From the NCBI GenBank assembly GCA_035504095.1, contig DATJSN010000021.1:1-54475 (forward strand): DNA of 54,475 nucleotides, given 5' to 3'. This document shows, in pieces, positions 17,626 through 26,629 of the stretch. The stretch is from DATJSN01 sp035504095 (GTDB taxonomy: Bacteria > Planctomycetota > Phycisphaerae > WQYP01). Made by a program: the position numbers and the translations under genes. The stretch's first letter is position 1, and each line of letters begins with the position of its first letter. Under the pieces are notes generated by a model. It was not told the DNA's origin. It made no database searches and was given only the letters and a program-made list of their open reading frames with translations.

Positions 17626-18777
17626 TTATCTTTTTTGCTCTTCGACACCTGGAATGAATATATCTGTCCAGGCAGAAGATATCGTACTGTTCACTAAACT
17701 TAAACGTATATGGTATTTCCCGGACATGCTCATATCAAATTGACACCCCAAATTGATCGGAATGGCATATTTGTAGATCATATTTGGCTCGAGTACATAA
17801 GTTTTCCATGTCAAATCTTTGGGCATTTTTTGTTTTGACATCCACTCGCCATAGGCGGTTAAAGGCACTGATTCCCAATTTGGAATCGGCCCATAATGTG
17901 GTTCTGGCTTTTCAATTAATTCGTCACCATTTATGCCATCTGGGCCATCAACCTTTGTATCGTGGAAATCAATCATAGGGTCCCCTGTAAGGCGAATCTG
18001 GATTGGAGTTTTTCCAGCATATAAATAAACCCATAGTAAAGTCGGAAATGAATTATTTCCCGATGCAGTAATAAATGACATGCTAACTCCACCAGGCACA
18101 GAACCAGATATCGGGCTGAGCATAACTTGTGCTGGTATAAGAGCGGATACCGGTGGTTGGCCTGCAGGTGGCAATATGGTAAGTAATAGCGAGTTACTTT
18201 CTGCTATTCCATCCGCAATGAACTGGGGTTGTTGGAGGTTCTCCCCAAATGAAGGTAGATAAAGCCTTTTTCCGATAGCTTTAGCAATAGCAATATTGTT
18301 TCCAATACTTATATATATTTGGGAAGTTCCATTAACTAAATATATATCCCTCTGCGTTTGCAATCGAATTTGATAAGTACTCGGCAGAGATAAATCATAT
18401 AATCTTGTTAGTGGAAATGGAATGCCCCACACTGTGGATTTTCCGGGACCCACTATATTTGTAGGAAGAGTAGGGTGACTACCTGGCACTAACAGTGTGC
18501 CAATAATCGATCGACCATACCGTGTTAACGAAGGACCTCCCGAATTACAAGCAAAAAACGTTTCTGGCATTCTTGGATCCACAAAGCAAAATGGCAATGA
18601 AGAATGATTGGCAATCGAGACCGATAAAGCAATTGGGTAGCCGGAAACGATCTTTGTCGAATCGCTGACAATCTTCAATATAATACCGTTGTTCGATGTA
18701 GTCTGAGACAACGCTGGCGCAATTCCCGAGATTAGCAAAATAGTAAATGCAACAAATCTCAATAAATATTTTCTCAT
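17626..18777 (-). CDS. Secreted beta-sandwich protein, copy C
   Basis: A 383-residue exported protein with a signal peptide (MRKYLLRFVAFTILLISG, cleavage near ALS). The first ~140 residues have the pattern GIILKIVSDSTKIVSGYPIA, LSVSIANHSSLPFCFVD, GPGKSTVWGIPFPL and LYDLSLPSTYQIRL. This matches the shorter secreted protein at 20971-21486, where the equivalent stretch is YLYDMTLPGTYSITV. A second, similar beta-rich half follows. GGAG is well placed before the ATG. It is 18 bp downstream of membrane protein C, so probably co-transcribed and co-translated with it. The function is unknown. Confidence 0.78.
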   Translation of the reverse strand: MRKYLLRFVAFTILLISGIAPALSQTTSNNGIILKIVSDSTKIVSGYPIALSVSIANHSSLPFCFVDPRMPETFFACNSGGPSLTRYGRSIIGTLLVPGSHPTLPTNIVGPGKSTVWGIPFPLTRLYDLSLPSTYQIRLQTQRDIYLVNGTSQIYISIGNNIAIAKAIGKRLYLPSFGENLQQPQFIADGIAESNSLLLTILPPAGQPPVSALIPAQVMLSPISGSVPGGVSMSFITASGNNSFPTLLWVYLYAGKTPIQIRLTGDPMIDFHDTKVDGPDGINGDELIEKPEPHYGPIPNWESVPLTAYGEWMSKQKMPKDLTWKTYVLEPNMIYKYAIPINLGCQFDMSMSGKYHIRLSLVNSTISSAWTDIFIPGVEEQKR

Positions 18778-18795
18778 TATAAAAACTCCATTTGT

Positions 18796-20343
18796 CTATT
18801 GTGGTGGGGGTTGCGGTTCCCATATCATCTGCCAAACAGGATATGTGTTCGTGGGCGCAGCTGAGGCTGGGCCCGGAGCAGCTGGAGAAAGATTAGCTGG
18901 AGTCCAAGTCTGGCCAGCATTGTTACTGGTTAAAGTCCCACCCCATTGCCATGGCGCCACATCCAATGGGATGTCAATCGAACCAGACAGTGCAGGTTTA
19001 AACATAACCCACATTTTTGCCGAATCATGAACAGATAATGACGAGTAATTACACTCATTGAATGTGTCCGTCGGCTGGTAAGGACTATCGCCCTGCTCAT
19101 AATTATTGCCGACTTGAATACCCCCACCGTACGGATCAGAACCGTCAAGTCCTGTGCCTTGAGACGTGAAACTTTGAACACCGGGTATACCTGTCCATTG
19201 TTCGTTTGCTGTATAAATCTGAAGGAAATAACTGGTCCCAGGAAACGTATTGCTATCAATTTGCTGATAACTAAATAGTATCCCCTGGTTAGATAGGGAA
19301 GGATTTTTGGCCACACTCGCTTCCAAATATAGATAATCAGCAGGCCCTTGACCTGCGATGCAATATTGCGTTGAATACTGATAATTCGCAGTCATGTTTG
19401 TACTTGGCTTTGTCACACTAAAAGTGGTTTGCGCTGTAAACTGTTGTCCGTCTACAGTTGCTGTACAGGAGACATTGTGACTAGAATCATCAACAAAATG
19501 AAACGTTGGAAGACTAGCAGCAGTTAAATCCGAGCTTAGCAATTGGTCAATCTTGCCGTAACTATCATCGCTGGCAACCTCGAAATTTTTAATGGCCGTT
19601 TCCGCGCTGCTGCTACCAGCTACACTCCATTGATAAGTTGTCGTTTGATCTGTTGGGGAGACTTGTACTGAAACAGTGCTAATCGGCCAACCGGCCTGGA
19701 CGTTTAACGTATCACTAGTCGCAATAGTACTACCATTGTTGGTTGATGAATATGAAGGAGCAGTTCCATTGGCACCTATGACATCTCCTGTATAGAGAAT
19801 ATTTATTATATAACTGGTTAGTTGTCCTCCGGCATCGCCAGACCCGGTCCATTGTTGATCTGTATCGGGGTCAGTGACAATAACCAAGCAACCAATAGAA
19901 ATCTGCCAATAACCCGCTATCTGCGGCGTAAAAGTTAGCGTTGCTCCCGAATTAGATGATGACTGAGGGTTTATTGAACATGTATAACCCGACGATACTG
20001 TCTGATAATTGCCATTATATGTAGCTGAATATTGCACCGAATCTACGCTCCAAGAATACTCCTCGGTGATATTGTCCTCATCAAATGTTGAGTCATCGTT
20101 CGGCGGCGAATAATAGGCGGATAGACTGGCAGTGGCTGAATTTGTATTTTGACCTTGTGCATTAAATTGCAATTCCAATGGATTGGGCGAGAGAGAACTC
20201 ATATCAGCCGTTACAGAAATGGAATCAGCATTCTTTCTGATATGTGAAAATGACATAAAAATCACCATCGCGACGGCTGCCATTATTGTAACAAGGAAAA
20301 CCATGTCATTAAATTTGTCGCGTGTCTTTGAAAATTTACTCAT
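18796..20343 (-). CDS. Single-pass membrane-anchored Ig-like protein, copy C
   Basis: A 515-residue protein of the same family as 21533-23101 and 25067-26629. The N-terminus, MSKFSKTRDKFNDM, is a short basic cytoplasmic segment followed by one membrane helix (about residues 15-35). The rest is a large Ser/Thr/Asn/Gln-rich beta-sheet ectodomain. Shared motifs are SSLSPNPLEL, TASLSAYYSPPN, FDEDNITEEYSWSV, PQIAGYWQISIGC, LTSYIINILYTGDV and QTTTYQWSVAG, with a C-terminal TNTYPVWQMIW. I take the ATG at 20343, nine bases after AGGAG; an in-frame TTG lies two codons upstream. The first bases read ATGAGTAA, so the start overlaps the stop of the relic upstream. Probably a periplasm- or surface-facing anchor protein. 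Confidence 0.8.
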   Translation of the reverse strand: MSKFSKTRDKFNDMVFLVTIMAAVAMVIFMSFSHIRKNADSISVTADMSSLSPNPLELQFNAQGQNTNSATASLSAYYSPPNDDSTFDEDNITEEYSWSVDSVQYSATYNGNYQTVSSGYTCSINPQSSSNSGATLTFTPQIAGYWQISIGCLVIVTDPDTDQQWTGSGDAGGQLTSYIINILYTGDVIGANGTAPSYSSTNNGSTIATSDTLNVQAGWPISTVSVQVSPTDQTTTYQWSVAGSSSAETAIKNFEVASDDSYGKIDQLLSSDLTAASLPTFHFVDDSSHNVSCTATVDGQQFTAQTTFSVTKPSTNMTANYQYSTQYCIAGQGPADYLYLEASVAKNPSLSNQGILFSYQQIDSNTFPGTSYFLQIYTANEQWTGIPGVQSFTSQGTGLDGSDPYGGGIQVGNNYEQGDSPYQPTDTFNECNYSSLSVHDSAKMWVMFKPALSGSIDIPLDVAPWQWGGTLTSNNAGQTWTPANLSPAAPGPASAAPTNTYPVWQMIWEPQPPPQ

Positions 20344-20509
20344 GTCCAAGTTCTCCTGAATTGGGCATCCACTGCTTTAAACCAGGCCAGCTATCCAAAA
20401 GGGCCAAAAAGCCTTTGTTCATCGTGTCATCAAATTCCTGCCGGTCCTGAGGCGTCCAAACATCGTGTTCTCAGCGCCAGCGCTCCTGAAGCGCTGCCAG
20501 CGCCTGATG
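20344..20509 (-). pseudogene. Relic of the 3' end of the propeller gene, next to copy C
   Basis: This stretch aligns with the last ~190 bp of the propeller gene (26622-29264). It still reads MNKGFLALLDSWPGLKQW and NSGELGHE before its stop. Upstream the frame is broken by TGG changed to TGA, giving WR*EHDVW in place of WRWELDVW. Relative to the intact gene, 21 bp are missing between two GCATCC repeats. It carries the AGGAG and start codon of membrane protein C. Confidence 0.8.
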
Positions 20510-20879
20510 CGCCAAGGCATGCACAGGGGAAATATTTAGGAATATTGGGCTGTGCTGTGGATGCATTTAAGGCGATGTCCGCCGCATCCTGATAACGCTG
20601 TTGGCTGACCAATGTAGGCAACCATTGCTGGCCGAGTTGTATCGGCGTCTGGCCGCCGGAGGAAATCCAGAATTTGATTTGCCCGACAGCCTGATCAATC
20701 TGTTTTGTATTGTCGCTATTGAGTTCATTGGTAACGGTTCGAATAGTCTGTTTGGTCACTTTAGGATAGAAATTCTCGACCATAGTTATTTGTATATCCG
20801 CTTGAACGTGACCAACTAGGGCCAGAAAAACCACAAAAGAAATTATATAACTTGCACAACTTTGTGACATAATGTTCAA
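20503..20879 (-). pseudogene. Truncated copy of the TPR-like protein gene
   Basis: It encodes a signal peptide and then KVTKQTIRTVTNELNSDN and GQQWLPTLVSQQRYQDAADI, nearly identical to the first ~130 residues of the 579-residue protein at 15762-17501. A net two-base insertion near 20530 shifts the frame. The copy then ends at GGCGCATCAGG, where the sequence switches to the propeller-gene relic at a shared CCTGATG (20503-20509). The open frame continues to 20430 with unrelated residues. It may still give a short exported peptide, but it is a broken gene. Confidence 0.85.
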
Positions 20880-20970
20880 CCATCTAGATCCAAATACAAA
20901 TTTTTATGTCTACACAATCCATCATAACTGCATCGAAGTTATTAATTGAGAAAATAAATGCAAATTAATT

Positions 20971-21486
20971 TTAATAAACTAGATTACTATCGGGAATAAC
21001 AATCTTGCATGAAGATATTCCCCATATACTTGTAACTGTAATCGAGTACGTACCGGGAAGTGTCATGTCGTATAAATAATTAATCGGTATTCGTGTCACT
21101 TCAAATGAATCACCTGGTTTTACAAGGTGAGCAAGTCCATTATGACCAATCCACATTTTATTTTGGAAGCTTTTCCCCCACAATGTGAGAGGCACTGCAT
21201 TTTTATTTCCATCGGTAACTGCGATACTTTCAATTTCGCTAAGACTAGGTACCGTTATACCAACTAGAAAAGTTTCTTTACTTGTATTTTTTAAAAAGAC
21301 TCCGATTTCAATTGGCTCAAATTGACGAAAAGCAGTTTTATCAGGCTGTATTCCAAAGCTAAGGAAAGGGCTGGTCAATATTATTTGATATGGTAATACG
21401 GGCCTTGATGTCTGGGCAAAGGTAAACCAATTAAAATTTAAATTACAAAAAACAATGAAGAAGATTGCGATCGAATATTTTTTCAT
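20971..21486 (-). CDS. Secreted beta-sandwich protein, copy B (short)
   Basis: A 171-residue exported protein with a signal peptide (MKKYSIAIFFIVFCNLNFNW..FA) followed by QTSRPVLP. The mature part is one beta-sandwich domain: IQPDKTAFRQFEPIEIGVFL, KNTSKETFLVGITVPSL, VKPGDSFEVTRIPINYLYDM, TLPGTYSITV. This matches the first domain of the 383-residue protein at 17626-18777, so it is either a shortened copy or the ancestral single-domain form. GGAG precedes the ATG. It lies 46 bp after membrane protein B. Codon usage is A/T-rich like its neighbours. Confidence 0.75.
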   Translation of the reverse strand: MKKYSIAIFFIVFCNLNFNWFTFAQTSRPVLPYQIILTSPFLSFGIQPDKTAFRQFEPIEIGVFLKNTSKETFLVGITVPSLSEIESIAVTDGNKNAVPLTLWGKSFQNKMWIGHNGLAHLVKPGDSFEVTRIPINYLYDMTLPGTYSITVTSIWGISSCKIVIPDSNLVY

Positions 21487-21532
21487 ATTTGCATCTCCAC
21501 ATTATTTACCAATTGATTTTTATTGAGACAAT

Positions 21533-23101
21533 TTATTGTAGCTCAGTCCAATTGGTTGGGACTAAATCATTCCAAGTCGGATATTTATTTGTAGGCGATC
21601 CTGTTTGGCCTGTTGGAGTACTATGTGTGCCAGGTGGATACGAAAGTAAGATCGGCATGCTATTAGAATTCGGCATAAGAGTCCATTGATTATCTTGAGT
21701 ATCATAAACAGCTTCCGCGTTCCAATACCAACCAATTTTTTGAATGGGTACGCGTATTGAACCCGTTAAGCTCGGGGTAAACATAAGCCACATAGTGGGA
21801 TTATCATTTACGTTACAAGATACAAAATTAGTGAGGTTTCGTGATGGAGCATCGATTGCCAGAAATTGGCTTATAGTTCCTATATAAGGATCCTGCCCAT
21901 CTAATCCCGTGCCAAAACAAGAATAATGGTTATTAGATGCATCAGTAGCCGTATCATTTACACTATAGATTTGCAACCAAGAAAAGACGCCTTGACAATT
22001 ATTCAAATTGCCAGTAGCGCTAAAATAAATTCCATATTCAGGTGGATTAAGGCCAGAATCTCCGAAGCCTACTCCATAAGCTGTTCCATAACCTTGATGC
22101 TGGTCCAAATTAACGGTGTCAGTATATACAGTGATTTGATATGATGGTTTGGTCGATGCAAATGTTGTTTGTGCAGAAAATTGCTGGCCATCTACAGTTG
22201 CTGTACACGAAACAGCATGACTAGAATTATCTACAAAATAAAATGTTGGGAGTGCTTCCATTGTCAAATCTGTATTATAGTACCCCAGCGGAATTACCAC
22301 TAAGGCGCTATCATCAGCAGCTTCGTCTAGTTTATCAATCGCGGTTTCAGCACTACCGCTGCCAGCCACACTCCACTGATAGGTTGTCGTTTGATCTGTT
22401 GGTGATACTTGCACTGAAACAGTGCCTATTGGCCAACCAGCTTCCACTTGCAGCGTCTGATTTGTTGCGATATTACTATTATTATTAGTTGATGAAAATG
22501 AAACGGCATTTCCATTCGCATCCATTACATCTCCAGTATAAATAATATTCATAATATAACTGGTTAATGATTGTTGTGCAGTCTCGTAGCCGGTCCAACT
22601 TTGATCAGTTTCATTATCGTTAAGTGTAACTGTACAACTCGTGTAAACCTCCCAATAGCCTGTGATTTGGGGCGTAAAGGTCAAAGTTGCTTCCGAGTTT
22701 GATGACGGCTGAGTTGGGCTTATTGAATCCGTAAAGCCCGATGTCGTCAGAGCATACTGGTCATCATCGGAGGCATTGTATCGCACTGAAGTAACGCTCC
22801 AGTCATACTCTTCGGTGATGGTATCTTCATCGAATGTAGGGTCATTATTCGGTGTTGAGTAATTAGCTGATAGACTCGAGGTGGCGGATAGCACGCAATC
22901 ATCATAAGCATCTTGTTGCACCGCCACCACGCCTGGTGAAAACGATCCCATGTTCACAGATACCGGCAGGGTCTGACAATCGGCGTTGGTCCTAATGTAT
23001 GAATGCGCTGTATAGAAGGCCAACGTTACAGCAACTGCCACTATTGTAACAACAAACACCATGTCATTAAATTTGCCGCGTGTCTTCGAAAATTTACCCA
23101 T
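21533..23101 (-). CDS. Single-pass membrane-anchored Ig-like protein, copy B
   Basis: A 522-residue paralogue of the proteins at 18796-20343 and 25067-26629. It has the same cytoplasmic MGKFSKTRGKFNDMVF, one membrane helix, and an ectodomain with FDEDTITEEYDWSV, PQITGYWEVYTSC, LTSYIMNIIYTGDV, SPTDQTTTYQWSVAGSGSAE and VDGQQFSAQTTF. These are closest to copy C over the middle third. The C-terminus has TNKYPTWNDLVPTNW. The ATG at 23101 follows AGGAG at nine bases and reads ATGGGTAA. A longer frame to 23146 would only translate the propeller relic. Function unknown; probably anchored in the inner membrane with the bulk outside. Confidence 0.8.
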   Translation of the reverse strand: MGKFSKTRGKFNDMVFVVTIVAVAVTLAFYTAHSYIRTNADCQTLPVSVNMGSFSPGVVAVQQDAYDDCVLSATSSLSANYSTPNNDPTFDEDTITEEYDWSVTSVRYNASDDDQYALTTSGFTDSISPTQPSSNSEATLTFTPQITGYWEVYTSCTVTLNDNETDQSWTGYETAQQSLTSYIMNIIYTGDVMDANGNAVSFSSTNNNSNIATNQTLQVEAGWPIGTVSVQVSPTDQTTTYQWSVAGSGSAETAIDKLDEAADDSALVVIPLGYYNTDLTMEALPTFYFVDNSSHAVSCTATVDGQQFSAQTTFASTKPSYQITVYTDTVNLDQHQGYGTAYGVGFGDSGLNPPEYGIYFSATGNLNNCQGVFSWLQIYSVNDTATDASNNHYSCFGTGLDGQDPYIGTISQFLAIDAPSRNLTNFVSCNVNDNPTMWLMFTPSLTGSIRVPIQKIGWYWNAEAVYDTQDNQWTLMPNSNSMPILLSYPPGTHSTPTGQTGSPTNKYPTWNDLVPTNWTELQ

Positions 23102-23211
23102 ATCCGAGTTCTCCTGCATTAGGCATCCACATATGATTTTTTCCATACATGGTTTCAGGGTTAATCAGTTATCTAAAAGGTCAGAAAATCTTTTTTCATT
23201 GTGCCATCACA
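23102..23211 (-). pseudogene. Relic of the 3' end of the propeller gene, next to copy B
   Basis: It aligns base by base with the last ~110 bp of the propeller gene: CTCCTG then a GCATCCA block, an ATCTAAAAGGTCAGAAAATC block, and TTCATTGTGCCATCA. Scattered substitutions and small gaps mean the frame is lost. It ends 10 bp from the stop codon of the secreted protein upstream, so no TPR copy remains at this junction. Confidence 0.7.
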
Positions 23212-23221
23212 AAGTTATCTT

Positions 23222-25003
23222 TCAATTCTGTGTCGCCGGAACGGTTGTGGAACTATTATTATTTGGTAGCAAAGGTTTTGGCTCAGGTATAGCAGATCTG
23301 GGTACGACTTCCCATTCGGGACGCTTTCCCGTGTGAAGAGTCAACTTCAGAACAGGTGATTCGACAGGGCCACCCATCCTTCCCATGGAGACGAATCTCC
23401 TTACAAAAACATAGTAAGTGCCGTTTGGGTAGATCACCCAGTAATGGCCAATATCGAATTCCTTGCTTATTGACATGCCAGGAGTAAGAGGAGCCTGACC
23501 TTTGGTAGGCTCCATGAAACTCTTCGACTGCGATATTAAGTATCGATCTTGTGTAGGCAACGGCGGTCTTCCATTTAAGCCTATAACAACTAAATTCCAA
23601 CCCATCATGCCGCTCCAAAGAGTCACGGGTTGGTTGCCGTCGTTGGTCATAGTGACTGTCACAATCGGTTGGTTTGGATCCGGTTTGATCACGAGACTTG
23701 TCCCTAAAAACGTGATAGGCCGTGATAAGACTGGGCCAACATTTGTCGCGGCACTTCCTATTGGTTTTACGCTGCCTTTTAAGCTTTGCGCCATAAACCA
23801 GCGATCGATGGCAATCATCTGTTGATCCGCAACAGCATTAAAATCCTGCAAGTTGGTGAATCGATTATTTTCCAAGTCTTGGGTTAACGAATTAAACATC
23901 TGCGCCTCTTTGAGGTCATTTTCAACATTCAAGTTGTACTGTGAAACATTTAGTTGTGACTTAAACGTGGCCCAGGAATCCAGAAGCCACTCGCCGTTGA
24001 CATTGCGAAAATGGAATGCAAAAGAATTGCTGGGCACGAACTTGCCCTCCTGATAATAAAATATACCCACTGAAGCTATATCATCATTGATTTTCATGGA
24101 GTTTGGATTTAATTCGGCCAAAAAATGCGAAAATTCTTCAGGTGAAGGGTGCGTTCGCGCAATATTTTGTTCGGGATTGACGCTGAATTTGCTTTGAAGA
24201 GCAACACAAAGCTTGGACATTGCAATGGCTTCCTCTGCCTCGGCAACAAAAAGCGGTGGTGGGTCAGTGTTAGCCTGATAACACAATTGCTTGACTTGCT
24301 CTAAATCGCCAGCCTGAACCGCTGCTGAGATTTGTGTTAAGGTTGCGATTGGACCATCGGTCGGAATTTTATATTTAGGATAACTGTGCTCCTGCATCTG
24401 GTTCTCAAGTTGAGGAGACATGCTTGGGGGAGGTTGTGGTACTGCTGGTACAACTTTCCAGTTTGGCCGCATCTCCCCATTTAAAATAAGTTGCAGAATC
24501 GGTGATCCGACCCGTTTTCCTGCCCCAACAATTACATATTGGGAATAAAAAACGTAAAAAACACCTTTATTATTAAATTGATAATATTGATTTAGCGCAA
24601 AAACTTGCGTCAATGATTTTCCCGGTGCTAGATATAATGTTTGTCGATTGGGAAACGCTTGTCTTTGGTCTTCTTCTTCTGTATATGGAAGTAGATTTCC
24701 AACACTATCAAACATCAATAATCCAGTTGCAGCCAGAGAGGGCTCATCAAAGATCATGACCGTGTCTTTGCCCTTGTTTTTTGTTACTATTGTAACTGCC
24801 AATATTTTGGGGTCAGGTTGAATGGTAACATTTATACCATCAAATGCTGAGAGAATAACTGGTTCCTGAAAATTCATGGTAGAGTTATTCGCACTTTCAA
24901 ACAAAGTCTTTGCGGAACTTGGAATAATCATTAAGATCAGACATAACATTTGAGACAAGACCACAACGATAATTACTCTTAATTTATTATAGTTTTTATA
25001 CAT
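23222..25003 (-). CDS. Secreted two-domain beta-sandwich protein, copy A
   Basis: A 593-residue exported protein with a signal peptide or anchor (residues about 8-31). Two related domains frame the protein, about residues 50-180 and 430-565. Each has I.PDP..(L/I)VTVT, a (L)TQ or SISKEF motif before YYQFNNKGVFYVFYSQYV or HYWVIYPNGTYYVFVRRFV, and a closing VGSPILQLIL or VESPVLKLTL. Each is followed by a MRPNWKVVP or KRPEWEVVP tail. Between them lies an alpha/beta region with FAFHFRNVNGEWLLDSW that resembles an NTF2-like fold. It is the most elaborate of the three secreted proteins of the cluster, and sits 63 bp after membrane protein A. Confidence 0.8.
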   Translation of the reverse strand: MYKNYNKLRVIIVVVLSQMLCLILMIIPSSAKTLFESANNSTMNFQEPVILSAFDGINVTIQPDPKILAVTIVTKNKGKDTVMIFDEPSLAATGLLMFDSVGNLLPYTEEEDQRQAFPNRQTLYLAPGKSLTQVFALNQYYQFNNKGVFYVFYSQYVIVGAGKRVGSPILQLILNGEMRPNWKVVPAVPQPPPSMSPQLENQMQEHSYPKYKIPTDGPIATLTQISAAVQAGDLEQVKQLCYQANTDPPPLFVAEAEEAIAMSKLCVALQSKFSVNPEQNIARTHPSPEEFSHFLAELNPNSMKINDDIASVGIFYYQEGKFVPSNSFAFHFRNVNGEWLLDSWATFKSQLNVSQYNLNVENDLKEAQMFNSLTQDLENNRFTNLQDFNAVADQQMIAIDRWFMAQSLKGSVKPIGSAATNVGPVLSRPITFLGTSLVIKPDPNQPIVTVTMTNDGNQPVTLWSGMMGWNLVVIGLNGRPPLPTQDRYLISQSKSFMEPTKGQAPLTPGMSISKEFDIGHYWVIYPNGTYYVFVRRFVSMGRMGGPVESPVLKLTLHTGKRPEWEVVPRSAIPEPKPLLPNNNSSTTVPATQN

Positions 25004-25066
25004 AGCAAAACTGTCTCAATCGGTTTTAAGAATTACAAAAGCCATAAATCCATTTATAATTCCAAT

Positions 25067-26629
25067 TTATGGGGCTACCCACCACTGTGGGTTATTCCAT
25101 GATGAATAGGCATTATTATTCCAGATAGGTAACGTAGATAGATCAGATCCAATCGGCGCGGTTGGCGGTAATTGTGCTGAGCTTGTTAAAGAAAATCCGA
25201 AAAAACCATTATCTGCTTCAGCATTCCATCCCCATTGTAACTGGGAAAGCGGCGCATAATTAGCGATTAGAACATTAGATGGCGAGAACAATACATCATG
25301 TGTAAATGTTTCTGAGACTATAACATTTTGCGTAAACCAATCTCCTTGTCCAAAACCAGAGCCTGCTGGAGGTGGGGCAGTATAATCAGGAGAATCCTGG
25401 CACATGTCAGCTGTGGGAGTAAGTTCTAGCGGTGGATAAGGAAATTCAGTATCCAAGAGCGGCCCAGAGCAATTATAAGGTTGTATATAATCGTTTGGTA
25501 TTGAATATTCAAATGTTGTATAGCTTCCAGTATCCGAATTAAATTGTTTGGTTGTCACTGTCAGAAGATCGCAGATTTGAACTGTAGACAGGTTTGTACT
25601 ATCACCATATTGCGAACTAGTTATGCTATAATTAAATTGAATTCCCGGATTGCCATTGATATCGCCATCCCTAATATATGGACTACTATACGTAATCATA
25701 CCTATATATTGGGTCCCAAAAGAACATGGGTGTGGTCTATATACATTAAATGTCGTACTCACTGAAACTGTTTGTTGGGGTTGTAGCAGCATTCCTTTAA
25801 GAGTAATTTGTTCATCGTGTGTACTTCCGCTATCAGTATCCATCCAATAAAATGACAAACTGGGAGTACTCAGTTCCCATGAAATATCCTGATTAAACAC
25901 AACGGGCGTAAATTCAGGTATATAACCCCAATACGTTGAACCATGAACGGTCCACTGTAGAGTCATATCACTAGGACCATAGTCAGCGTAAATATCCATC
26001 AGCTGACCAACTGATGCATTTTGTGTCTGGGAATCTACGATATTTCCTCCATATATAATGTCCAATACATAGCTAGTCAATTCCTCTGGCCCGGCGTTAG
26101 CATTACCAGACCATGATTGACCAGTGGCGTTGTCGGTGACAGTCACGCTACAACTCACCGATACTTGCCAATAACCTGGATCCCACAAAGGTCTAAAAAC
26201 CAAAGTTGCTCCTGAATCCGATGATGGTTGTGATGGGCATATTCTAGCTGCATAATTTGTTGCTTGACCATAAGAACCAGCCCATGTGGGTTTATATTGG
26301 ACAGCATTAATCGTCCAGTCATATTGTTCAGTAACTTTGCCTTCGTTATAATCTGTATCGAATGTGGGGTCACAATTATAACTTGGAGTATCATAATCAG
26401 CCGAGAGACTCGAGGTGGCGAAGTTCGTATTTTGGCCCTGAGCGCCAAGAGTATTGAGTTTCAATGGGTTCGGAGAGAATGAACTCATACTAACCGTCAC
26501 TGAAATGGAATAAACATTCTTTCTGATATGCGAAAACGACACAAAAATTATCGTTAAAACAACTGCCACTATTGTAACAACGAACACCATGTCATTAAAT
26601 TTGCCGCGAGTCTTCAAAAATTTACCCAT
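25067..26629 (-). CDS. Single-pass membrane-anchored Ig-like protein, copy A
   Basis: A 520-residue paralogue of copies B and C. The N-terminus MGKFLKTRGKFNDMVFVVTI and following helix are nearly identical to the other copies. The first ectodomain keeps SSFSPNPLKL, TSSLSADYDTPS, DWTINAVQY, GYWQVSVSCSVTVTDNATGQ and LTSYVLDIIYGG. The rest has diverged, and the TYQWSVAG domain is replaced by LQWTVHGSTYWG. The C-terminus is LPIWNNNAYSSWNNPQWW. The ATG at 26629 overlaps the propeller gene stop (ATGGGTAA), with AGGAG nine bases upstream inside that gene, so translation is probably coupled. Confidence 0.82.
   Translation of the reverse strand: MGKFLKTRGKFNDMVFVVTIVAVVLTIIFVSFSHIRKNVYSISVTVSMSSFSPNPLKLNTLGAQGQNTNFATSSLSADYDTPSYNCDPTFDTDYNEGKVTEQYDWTINAVQYKPTWAGSYGQATNYAARICPSQPSSDSGATLVFRPLWDPGYWQVSVSCSVTVTDNATGQSWSGNANAGPEELTSYVLDIIYGGNIVDSQTQNASVGQLMDIYADYGPSDMTLQWTVHGSTYWGYIPEFTPVVFNQDISWELSTPSLSFYWMDTDSGSTHDEQITLKGMLLQPQQTVSVSTTFNVYRPHPCSFGTQYIGMITYSSPYIRDGDINGNPGIQFNYSITSSQYGDSTNLSTVQICDLLTVTTKQFNSDTGSYTTFEYSIPNDYIQPYNCSGPLLDTEFPYPPLELTPTADMCQDSPDYTAPPPAGSGFGQGDWFTQNVIVSETFTHDVLFSPSNVLIANYAPLSQLQWGWNAEADNGFFGFSLTSSAQLPPTAPIGSDLSTLPIWNNNAYSSWNNPQWWVAP

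Noticed and set aside
18796..26629. Anchor proteins as type IV pilins or pseudopilins
   Set aside because: The N-termini are basic and hydrophobic, but there is no G/A-F(T)xxE prepilin cleavage site.
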